7,388 nucleotides of DNA, from contig JAEYVW010000112.1 in the NCBI GenBank assembly GCA_023429365.1, forward strand, positions 1 through 7,388, in the 5' to 3' direction. The position numbers were made by a program, and so were the translations under genes. This stretch comes from Bacteroidota bacterium (lineage in GTDB: Bacteria; Bacteroidota; Bacteroidia; Chitinophagales; Chitinophagaceae). The notes beneath the pieces were generated by a model, which searched no databases, was not told where the DNA came from, and worked only from the letters and a program-made list of their open reading frames with translations. Positions within the stretch are counted from its first letter, which is position 1, and each line of letters opens with the position of its first letter. This document shows, piece by piece, positions 1-5,839 of the stretch.

Positions 1-42
1 CCCTGAAAATTTACCATCCTGTGCAGCTTTTGTATAGGAAAA

Positions 43-61
43 TTGTCTAAATTACAGACAA
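43..61. promoter_or_regulatory. Small inverted repeat upstream of the sigma factor gene
   Basis: A perfect 6-base inverted repeat, TTGTCT (43-48) and AGACAA (56-61), is separated by 7 bases and ends 13 bases before the sigma factor start codon. It could be an operator or a small hairpin in the 5' leader. An arm length of six is short enough to occur by chance, and no TAnnTTTG promoter element is visible in bases 1-74, so the role is speculative. Confidence 0.25.
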
Positions 62-74
62 CCAAACGGCAATT

Positions 75-656
75 ATGACCGAGGAAGCCATTTTAAAAGG
101 TTGTTTAAACAATAATCCAGCTGCCCAGCGGGAACTATATAACAGGTATAGCTCTAAAATGCTGGCAGTTTGTTACCGGTACGGCCACAACCGGGAAGAC
201 GCGGAGGATATGTTGCAGGAAGGCTTTATTAAGGTTTTTCTGCAGATACATACTTTCGAAAACCGGGGTGCTTTTGAAGGTTGGATAAGGCGTATTATTG
301 TTCATACCTGTATCAATATCCTGAAGAAAAATAAAAAGTTCAATGAAAGCGTGGACATAATTTATGCTACAGGGATACAGGTGAGGGAGGAGACTGTGCC
401 GGCCATTATCCAGGCCAAACAGGTGGTGGAATGTATCAGGATGTTGCCGATTGGTTACCGGACCGTATTAAACCTGTACGCAGTTGAAGGATACAGCCAC
501 CGTGAGATTGCGGATATGCTGGACATCGAAGAGAGCACAAGCAGAAGTCAGTACACGAGGGCAAAAGCGATGCTGGAAGATATTTTAATTAGGAAAAGGA
601 TCATTCAAAAACCAAAACAAGATATTGATTGGCTCGTTGCTGTAAGTCAGCGGTAG
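75..656 (+). CDS. ECF-family RNA polymerase sigma factor
   Basis: This 193-residue protein has the two-domain layout and length of an extracytoplasmic function (group 4) sigma factor, which directs core RNA polymerase to a dedicated set of promoters. Region sigma-2 spans about residues 21-88 and contains the DAEDMLQEGFIKVF helix (42-55) followed by GWIRRIIVHTCIN (69-81), the part that normally melts and reads the -10 element. Sigma-4 spans about 117-170, with the helix-turn-helix around EGYSHREIADMLDI (138-151) that reads the -35 element. There is no long C-terminal extension. The ATG is fixed by an in-frame TAA at 48-50 and no clear Shine-Dalgarno is present, as is common in Bacteroidota. 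The next gene starts 26 bases downstream on the same strand and looks like its membrane-bound anti-sigma partner, so the two are probably co-transcribed, perhaps with autoregulation. The target regulon cannot be read from this window. The exact ECF group was not computed; by partner type it may be ECF21-like. Confidence 0.93.
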   Translation: MTEEAILKGCLNNNPAAQRELYNRYSSKMLAVCYRYGHNREDAEDMLQEGFIKVFLQIHTFENRGAFEGWIRRIIVHTCINILKKNKKFNESVDIIYATGIQVREETVPAIIQAKQVVECIRMLPIGYRTVLNLYAVEGYSHREIADMLDIEESTSRSQYTRAKAMLEDILIRKRIIQKPKQDIDWLVAVSQR

Positions 657-682
657 ACCGTATCCCTAAATAACAACTGGTT

Positions 683-2035
683 ATGGAGAGCAACTATAGA
701 AACAAGGAATTTGAGCATTTCCTAAAACAGAATGCTGATCAATACAGGATGTTTCCATCCGATAAGGTGTGGAAGGGCATTAACAATACCCTGCATACCC
801 GGAGAAAATGGTATGGATTCTGGCTGGCCTCGCTATTGCTGGTCACCGGCGCAGCCGTTACCTGGGTTATGACCACACAACCTGGTACAAAACAAAAATC
901 AACCATCATTCCAGTCAATAATATCTCTGCGCTGACCGAGGAAGGCATCACAGCGGAAGAATCAACAGCCGTGATGGAATCTCTGAATCCGTTTGCCAAA
1001 AAACCGGTTCTTCCGAGAAAAACAATGGCGGAATGGCCCCTGACACCACTTACAGTCGAAACTGCCGAAGTGAAAGCATTGGATCAGGACGCATATAACG
1101 ATGTTGTCACAATGCTACATCGTCGTACTGAAAACGTGATACGCGGTAATGAATTAACGCTGCCTGTTTTGAACCATATCTCATTCGACAACGATTTCCG
1201 TACGCCTGCAGAACCAACACTCACAAATACTGATGCGGTTCGTGAATCAGCTATTGATAATAATGCTCCTTTCACCATCGAAAGTGTTACCAATAGCTAT
1301 GAGTTCAAACGCCCGGCAAAGAAAATAAGCTGGCAGCTATTTATTACTCCCACTATCAGTTATCGCAAGCTTAGTGTAAATAAAACTTCTGATAATCCTT
1401 CCGGCTTCAACTATCCATTCGCTACACTCGATGATGTAAACAGCGCGGTCACACATAAACCGGATATGGGATTACAACTGGGACTATCCGGCCGCTACCC
1501 GATCACCAGGAATATCAACCTGCGCGGCGGAATACAATTCAACATCAACCGATACGACATTAAGGCTTACGCTTTCAACGGTGAAGTAGCCACCATTGAC
1601 CTCAATGGTGGAAACGGTAATAGTTCGATCTCGACCTGGACCTATTACCGTAACTATACCGGTTATAAATCTGACTGGCTGAAGAATTATTATTTCTCAG
1701 TATCAGCACCATTTGGAGCGGAAGTGAAATTGTTTGGTAATAAGAAGACCAATGTTGGTGTGGCCGGCACCTTGCAGCCCACCTATATCATAAAAGACAG
1801 GGCCTACCTGATCTCAACAGACTATAAGAATTACGCTGAAGTACCCCGCCTGATTCGTCACGTGAACCTGAACACAAGTTTTGAAACCTTTGTAAATTAT
1901 ACCCGAGGAAAAACAAAATGGCAGGTTGGTCCACAGGTAAGGTACCAGATGCTTTCCAGCTTCCACAACAAGTACCCGGTCAAAGAAAACCTGTTTGATT
2001 TTGGCGTGAAAGTCGGTGTGACTTTAAACGAATAA
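683..2035 (+). CDS. Dma-like trans-envelope anti-sigma / outer-membrane beta-barrel protein
   Basis: The 450-residue product combines elements from both membranes. Residues 1-42 form a short, charged, presumably cytoplasmic head containing FPSDKVWKGIN (24-34) and ending in TRRK, a positive-inside flank. Residues 43-63 (WYGFWLASLLLVTGAAVTWV) are a single hydrophobic helix. Residues 64-215 are a polar linker with a proline patch near 103-122. Residues 216-450 show alternating beta-strand patterns beginning WQLFITPTISYRKL and ending GVKVGVTLNE, resembling OMP_b-brl/PorT-type barrels of roughly eight strands, with long Gly/Asn/Ser-rich loops near 232-260 and 296-330. The protein contains no cysteine, so the zinc-binding anti-sigma fold is absent. 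The position just after an ECF sigma gene, and the match to dual membrane-spanning anti-sigma (Dma) proteins of Bacteroides, suggest that the head binds that sigma factor while the barrel sits in the outer membrane. Function is inferred from architecture. An alternative is an inner-membrane-anchored periplasmic protein whose C-terminal domain is not inserted in the outer membrane. The ATG is downstream of an in-frame TAA at 671-673. Confidence 0.75.
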   Translation: MESNYRNKEFEHFLKQNADQYRMFPSDKVWKGINNTLHTRRKWYGFWLASLLLVTGAAVTWVMTTQPGTKQKSTIIPVNNISALTEEGITAEESTAVMESLNPFAKKPVLPRKTMAEWPLTPLTVETAEVKALDQDAYNDVVTMLHRRTENVIRGNELTLPVLNHISFDNDFRTPAEPTLTNTDAVRESAIDNNAPFTIESVTNSYEFKRPAKKISWQLFITPTISYRKLSVNKTSDNPSGFNYPFATLDDVNSAVTHKPDMGLQLGLSGRYPITRNINLRGGIQFNINRYDIKAYAFNGEVATIDLNGGNGNSSISTWTYYRNYTGYKSDWLKNYYFSVSAPFGAEVKLFGNKKTNVGVAGTLQPTYIIKDRAYLISTDYKNYAEVPRLIRHVNLNTSFETFVNYTRGKTKWQVGPQVRYQMLSSFHNKYPVKENLFDFGVKVGVTLNE

Positions 2036-2057
2036 TGATATTTCCTCTACACCTTCT

Positions 2058-2096
2058 ATATCCCGTCGGTTCGTAAGAGCGGCGGGATATTTTTTT
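2058..2096 (+). terminator. Rho-independent terminator of the sigma/anti-sigma unit
   Basis: ATATCCCGTCG (2058-2068) pairs with CGGCGGGATAT (2080-2090) over 11 bases with one G-U wobble. The loop has 11 bases and a run of seven T (2090-2096) follows. It starts 22 bases after the stop codon of the barrel protein, so it separates this unit from the lipoprotein-uvrC transcript. Confidence 0.92.
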
Positions 2097-2128
2097 GTAC
2101 TGTAATAAATCTGCGTGGTTTTTTCCAA

Positions 2129-2161
2129 TTCACCGCAAAACCGTGATTTCGATTAATTTTG
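2129..2161 (+). promoter_or_regulatory. Predicted Bacteroidota-type promoter of the lipoprotein-uvrC operon
   Basis: TAATTTTG at 2154-2161 is an exact match to the TAnnTTTG -7 element used by the primary sigma factor of Bacteroidota. The -33 TTG element is not perfect: the best candidate at about the right spacing is TTC at 2129-2131. Transcription would start near 2166-2168, giving a leader of roughly 27 bases before the lipoprotein ATG. The position just after a terminator and before a two-gene unit supports the call. Confidence 0.55.
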
Positions 2162-2194
2162 TGACCCGGGGAGGTTAAAAATTCCCTTAAATGA

Positions 2195-2770
2195 ATGAAT
2201 TTCAGATCATTATCAATTGCCGCCTGCCTGTTTATAATGGCGGTTTCGTGCAAACAAAAACAAACCGAAGAAAAAGAAGATTTTTTCCCCGTACTCTCCT
2301 TTTTAAAAAGCCAGGTGGCCGATATAGATACTTCGCTGTATTCGATCCGGAAATATGTCATCATCGACAGCCTCGATGCCGATACCATATATGTGCCGCG
2401 CGAAAAGTTCAGGGATATTGCGACAGATTTTCTAACTATTCCCGACCTGAGCGAACCGAAATACAAGGACCGTTACCAAGAGGAAAAGATCTTTGATGAA
2501 ACGCTCAACTCGGTATTGCTGACCTATACACCACTCAATCCCGAAAAGGAGCAGGTTCAAAGACAGGAAGTCCTGATAAAACCAGATCCTTCGGGGGATA
2601 AAATAACAAACATTATCATCAATCTTTCTGTTGATACCAAAGACAGTTCCGTCCATAAAAGAATGCTTTGGAAAGTGGACCAGGGTTTCCAGGTGATCAC
2701 CACAAAGCAATTGGCCGGCCAGCCCGAAACAATACGTACAGAAAAAGTAATTTGGGGAGAGAATGAATAA
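2195..2770 (+). CDS. Hypothetical lipoprotein
   Basis: The 191-residue product starts with a type II signal peptide: a basic residue (R4), a hydrophobic core (residues 6-17) and a lipobox-like AVSC ending at C19, the presumed lipidated cysteine. The residues that follow, KQKQTEEKED, are polar and acidic. This loosely resembles the lipoprotein export signals that send Bacteroidota lipoproteins to the cell surface, but the match is weak. The rest is soluble, with no further membrane segment, and looks like alternating alpha and beta structure; I do not recognise a named family. The start is well fixed because an in-frame TGA lies immediately before the ATG (2192-2194). A GGGGAGG at 2168-2174 is about 20 bases away, too distant to be a normal Shine-Dalgarno. 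It is followed by uvrC after 2 bases, so the genes are very probably co-transcribed, but that does not by itself imply a role in DNA repair. Confidence 0.85.
   Translation: MNFRSLSIAACLFIMAVSCKQKQTEEKEDFFPVLSFLKSQVADIDTSLYSIRKYVIIDSLDADTIYVPREKFRDIATDFLTIPDLSEPKYKDRYQEEKIFDETLNSVLLTYTPLNPEKEQVQRQEVLIKPDPSGDKITNIIINLSVDTKDSSVHKRMLWKVDQGFQVITTKQLAGQPETIRTEKVIWGENE
2754..2761 (+). promoter_or_regulatory. Shine-Dalgarno-like site for uvrC
   Basis: GGGGAGAG lies 11 bases before the uvrC ATG, inside the last codons of the lipoprotein gene. It stands out because no other gene here has a purine-rich Shine-Dalgarno at normal spacing. Together with the 2-base gap it suggests translational coupling. 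Confidence 0.45.
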
Positions 2771-2772
2771 GA

Positions 2773-4596
2773 ATGACAGCCAGTGAATTTTCAAATATTG
2801 CCTCCGGCCTTCCGCAACAACCGGGCATTTATAAATATTTTGATTCCGGCAACCAGCTGATATATGTTGGCAAAGCGAAAAATATCCGCAAAAGAGTCAA
2901 CTCTTATTTCACAAAAAATCTCGGTAGCTACAAGACCCACGAACTGGTCCGTCGTATCGATCGTATCGAATTCACGATTGTCAGTTCCGAGCAGGATGCC
3001 TTCCTGTTGGAGAATTCGCTGATCAAGGAATTTCAGCCACTGTTCAATATCAACCTGAAGGATGATAAGACCTATCCTTTTATTATCATCAAAAACGAAC
3101 CTTTCCCCCGCGTATTCCTGACACGAAAAAAAATCAATGACGGCTCGGAATACCTGGGTCCGTATACCTCGGTAAAAAAAGTAAGGGAATTGATCGAATT
3201 TACCCGGCAAACAATACCGCTTCGCAACTGTTCGCTCAATCTTACTGAAAAGAATATACGGCAAAAAAAGTTCAAGGTATGTCTCGAGTACCATCTTGGC
3301 AATTGCAAAGGCCCCTGTGAAGGCTACCAGTCACCAGAGGATTACCAGGAAAACATTGGACAACTCAAGAATCTTTTAAAAGGAAATCTATCGCCGGTGA
3401 TCCGGCATTTCAGGGAAGAGATGAAAGGGTTTGCCTCCAACCTTAAATTTGAAAAAGCGGAGATCACAAAAAAGAAGATTGAATATTTAGAAAACTACCA
3501 GGCCCGATCGGTAGTTGCCAATGCAAAAGCCGGTGATATTGATGTATTCTCGATGGTAAAAGAAAAAGATTATGCATTTGTGAATTACCTGATGGTCCGC
3601 AACGGCACTATCGTTCAAACGCATACCACACGTGTTGAAACACATCTTGACGAAACACCCGCGGAGATTCTGGGTTTTACCATCGCTCAACTGCGCGCAA
3701 CATTTGAAAGCAAGAGCCCGGAGATCGTGGTTCCTTTTCCACCCGACTATCCAGAGGCCGATATTGTGCTGACTGTCCCCAAAGGGGGGGATAAGAAAAA
3801 ACTGCTCGAACTTTCGGAGAAAAATGCGGGGTATTTTATTGAAGAACTCAGGAATAAAGAGCGGCTTAAGCTTTCAAAAAACACGGACCAGATCAAGGTA
3901 CTGGAACAATTACAGACTGACCTGCAACTTCCCGACCTGCCGGTACATATCGAATGCTTTGATAACTCAAACTTCCAGGGAAGCTATCCGGTATCGGCCA
4001 TGGTTTGCTTTAGAAATGGGGTTCCCAGTAAAAAGGACTACCGCCATTTTAATATTAAGACCGTAGAAGGCATTAACGATTTTGCTTCCATGAAGGAAAC
4101 CGTTTACAGGCGCTATAAGCGGCTTGTAGAAGAAGATCAGCCCTTTCCTCAACTGGTGATCATCGATGGAGGCAAGGGCCAGCTGAGCGCTGCTATTGCA
4201 GCCATGGAAGAGCTGGGCATCGTGGGTAAAACAACACTGGTAGGCCTGGCCAAGAATGAAGAAGAACTTTTTTTTGCCGGTGACAAGGAATCGTTGAAGC
4301 TGCCTTTCAACAGTCCTTCTCTCCGATTAATCCGTAGTATAAGAGATGAAGTACATAGGTTCGGCATTAGTTTTCACCGCCAAAAACGAAGCAAGGGTAC
4401 GTTCAAAAACGAGCTTGAAGATATTCCAGGTATTGGTAAAGCGACAGCAGATATACTGCTAAAGGAATATAAATCAGTGAAAAACGTCCGTGAAAAAAGC
4501 GTCGAAGAGCTTGAAACAAAAATTGGGAAAGTAAAAGCGCGGCTGGTAGCTGCTTATTTTAGACCAGAAACAACAGATGAAGAAAAAGAGGAATAA
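2773..4596 (+). CDS. uvrC: UvrABC system protein C (excinuclease subunit)
   Basis: UvrC makes both incisions around bulky DNA lesions after UvrA/UvrB have located them; it acts in the cytoplasm. All expected parts are present in order in 607 residues, the normal family length. The N-terminal GIY-YIG nuclease has GIY at 18-20, YVG at 31-33, R39 and a likely catalytic E80, and makes the 3' cut. A four-cysteine cluster (C153, C170, C178, C182) is probably the iron-sulfur site described for UvrC. A UVR helix-pair domain at about 205-243 binds UvrB. The RNase H-like nuclease for the 5' cut contains FDNSN (D397), D436, VIIDGGKGQ (D465) and RDEVHRFG (H528). The C-terminal tandem helix-hairpin-helix, including LEDIPGIGKATA (548-559), binds DNA. 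No key residue is missing. The start is fixed by an in-frame TGA at 2764-2766. The gene is the last of a two-gene unit and is followed at once by a terminator. Confidence 0.98.
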   Translation: MTASEFSNIASGLPQQPGIYKYFDSGNQLIYVGKAKNIRKRVNSYFTKNLGSYKTHELVRRIDRIEFTIVSSEQDAFLLENSLIKEFQPLFNINLKDDKTYPFIIIKNEPFPRVFLTRKKINDGSEYLGPYTSVKKVRELIEFTRQTIPLRNCSLNLTEKNIRQKKFKVCLEYHLGNCKGPCEGYQSPEDYQENIGQLKNLLKGNLSPVIRHFREEMKGFASNLKFEKAEITKKKIEYLENYQARSVVANAKAGDIDVFSMVKEKDYAFVNYLMVRNGTIVQTHTTRVETHLDETPAEILGFTIAQLRATFESKSPEIVVPFPPDYPEADIVLTVPKGGDKKKLLELSEKNAGYFIEELRNKERLKLSKNTDQIKVLEQLQTDLQLPDLPVHIECFDNSNFQGSYPVSAMVCFRNGVPSKKDYRHFNIKTVEGINDFASMKETVYRRYKRLVEEDQPFPQLVIIDGGKGQLSAAIAAMEELGIVGKTTLVGLAKNEEELFFAGDKESLKLPFNSPSLRLIRSIRDEVHRFGISFHRQKRSKGTFKNELEDIPGIGKATADILLKEYKSVKNVREKSVEELETKIGKVKARLVAAYFRPETTDEEKEE

Positions 4597-4634
4597 AAAA
4601 AATGGGGCCAGGATAGAAATCCAGCCCCGTTTTT
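4595..4634. terminator. Bidirectional intrinsic terminator after uvrC
   Basis: GGGGC (4604-4608) pairs with GCCCC (4624-4628). An inner GGAT/ATCC stem (4611-4614 and 4619-4622) closes an AGAA loop, with a small internal loop between the two stems. An A run at 4595-4602 and a T run at 4630-4634 flank the stem, so it can stop transcription from uvrC and also from the opposing gld operon. It begins at the uvrC stop codon itself. Confidence 0.88.
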
Positions 4635-4687
4635 AAAATCCAATATCCTATGAAAAACCGAAACGAAAATACAACTATTTTTCTATT

Positions 4688-4714
4688 ATCCTATAGCTGG
4701 TATAGGATTTTTTT
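4688..4714 (+). terminator. Second plus-strand terminator hairpin
   Basis: ATCCTATA (4688-4695) and TATAGGAT (4701-4708) form a perfect 8-base stem with a GCTGG loop, followed by seven T (4708-4714). The minus strand has no T run at the matching place, so this one works for plus-strand transcripts only. It probably backs up the first terminator. No promoter was seen between the two that would make it the end of a separate small RNA. Confidence 0.75.
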
Positions 4715-4753
4715 AATTTTTTTTAAGTGATTAATTGTTAAGATGTTGCTAAT

Positions 4754-4782
4754 AAAAAAGCCCCTGTTTCAAGGGGCTTTTT
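4754..4782. terminator. Bidirectional terminator of the gldM-gldN operon
   Basis: GCCCC (4760-4764) pairs with GGGGC (4773-4777) around an 8-base loop, flanked by six A (4754-4759) and five T (4778-4782). Adding the A/T flanks gives a symmetric stem of about ten pairs that can act on both strands. It lies 33 bases beyond the gldN stop codon in the direction of minus-strand transcription. Confidence 0.9.
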
Positions 4783-4814
4783 CAATATCTCGCTGAATGT
4801 GAGCCTAATAAATG

Positions 4815-5837
4815 TTAGTACGACCAAAGGTCCTGCTCATAATTGAAGAGCTTTTCTTTGATGTTCTCTCCTTCGAGCAGCGCCAGGATCGGGTCCTTAA
4901 TATAGGACCTGATAGAACGATTGGCAGCATTCTCGAGCGTGGACTTAACTATATAGCTGCTGAACATGCGGCTTTCGAAAAGTTCTTCCCAGGTCATCCG
5001 GCTATTACCCATGTTCTTGGGGTTATACACTTCATATTTGGTAAGGATGGGACGCAGATCCGGGTAATAAACCCAGAACAGAACGGTGTTACCCATTTCC
5101 TGGCCATTGGGGAAATACTTGGTTTGAAGTGGTGCCACACCCAGGATACGGCAGAAATATCGGCTTGCTTCGCGGTCAAACACCCACTCCTCCTTTAGAG
5201 CGATCTTTGTTACACTACCCGGATCAAAGCTGGCCCTGGTCACACGATACTGAATGATCTTATTGATATCATTGGGATCGGTAACTGGAACCGTATCAGC
5301 CGAACCGACAGTTTGCTGTTGGATCTCAGCCACCGTTTTGGGTGTTGAGAACCTGTCGTCTGCAAACGCAGTGACCTCACCCGTGTTCACAGCCCTGAGC
5401 AGGATGTTTACAAATATCTCGGATCCATTATCTCCCTCAGCGGCATACCGGAAAGGCTGGTTCAGCTTTTCCCTGAGATCGAGTTCGCGCCATACTTTTT
5501 CTGCAAAAAGGGCGTCATCGGCACGCAGGTGTTCATAAGGCAGGGGTGTCCGGGCATTCAGACTGCTTTTATCATAAGCGTTATCATTACGCAGTGATTT
5601 TTTTACAGTTGTGTCGCTCATCCCTGAAGAGTCAACCACGATCGGAATATTACCGTAAGGATTATAATTCGTTGGTTGTGTGTTGTTATTGTTCTGCTGT
5701 TGTTGCTGCGTCGGCGGCTGGTTGGCAGGAGCATTCCTCCTTCTGCCCGCACGCTGAGCCTGAACACTATCCGCAATTATCGCCGCAAAAAATAACGACA
5801 GCCCCGCTTTTAGAACAATACTTTTCATCGTTGTCAT
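4815..5837 (-). CDS. gldN: Type IX secretion system / gliding motility protein GldN
   Basis: GldN (PorN in Porphyromonas) is a periplasmic component that associates with the lipoprotein GldK/PorK in the ring-like assembly of the type IX secretion system and is contacted by GldM. The 340-residue product has a signal peptide with a hydrophobic core at about 10-22 and a likely cleavage after VQA (25-27). A low-complexity Pro/Gln/Asn-rich stretch follows (about 36-63, with Q5 and N4 runs), then the conserved domain. Recognisable GldN features are WVFDREASRYFCRILGVAPL (218-237), FWVYYPDLRPILTKYEV (254-270), and NPKN followed by TWEELFESRMFSSYIVK (282-298). The start is bounded by an in-frame TAA at 5846-5844; ATG at 5837 is used here, but an in-frame ATG at 5828 (residue 4) would give an equally good signal peptide. 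It starts 2 bases after the gldM stop, so the two are co-transcribed. It ends the operon, with a terminator downstream. Confidence 0.94.
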   Translation of the reverse strand: MTTMKSIVLKAGLSLFFAAIIADSVQAQRAGRRRNAPANQPPTQQQQQNNNNTQPTNYNPYGNIPIVVDSSGMSDTTVKKSLRNDNAYDKSSLNARTPLPYEHLRADDALFAEKVWRELDLREKLNQPFRYAAEGDNGSEIFVNILLRAVNTGEVTAFADDRFSTPKTVAEIQQQTVGSADTVPVTDPNDINKIIQYRVTRASFDPGSVTKIALKEEWVFDREASRYFCRILGVAPLQTKYFPNGQEMGNTVLFWVYYPDLRPILTKYEVYNPKNMGNSRMTWEELFESRMFSSYIVKSTLENAANRSIRSYIKDPILALLEGENIKEKLFNYEQDLWSY

Positions 5838-5839
5838 TT

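Noticed and set aside
28..55. A TTTTG (28-32) with TAAATTAC (48-55) as a promoter for the sigma factor gene
   Set aside because: The downstream element matches TAnnTTTG only partly and the spacing is about 15 rather than 19-21 bases.
2168..2174. GGGGAGG as the ribosome-binding site of the lipoprotein gene
   Set aside because: It lies about 20 bases before the ATG, beyond usual spacing, and no in-frame start exists closer because a TGA directly precedes the ATG.
2056..2466. A 136-codon minus-strand open frame covering the terminator, the promoter and the lipoprotein start
   Set aside because: It runs through a clear terminator hairpin and antisense to a lipoprotein gene with a good signal peptide; no family resemblance was seen.
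2191..2496. A 101-codon plus-strand frame starting 4 bases before the lipoprotein ATG
   Set aside because: The product is basic and of unlikely composition, whereas the overlapping frame from 2195 has a signal peptide, a lipobox and runs right up to uvrC.
2791..3294. A 167-codon minus-strand open frame
   Set aside because: It is antisense to the GIY-YIG region of uvrC and is explained by the codon composition of that gene.
4650..4730. A 26-codon plus-strand reading frame starting MKNRNENTT with a hydrophobic C-terminal half
   Set aside because: Its hydrophobic half is simply the translation of a terminator hairpin and its T-rich tail, and no promoter or ribosome-binding site precedes it.
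4812..5198. A 128-codon plus-strand open frame
   Set aside because: It lies wholly antisense to gldN apart from a few bases, shows no recognisable domain, and gldN is strongly supported on the other strand.
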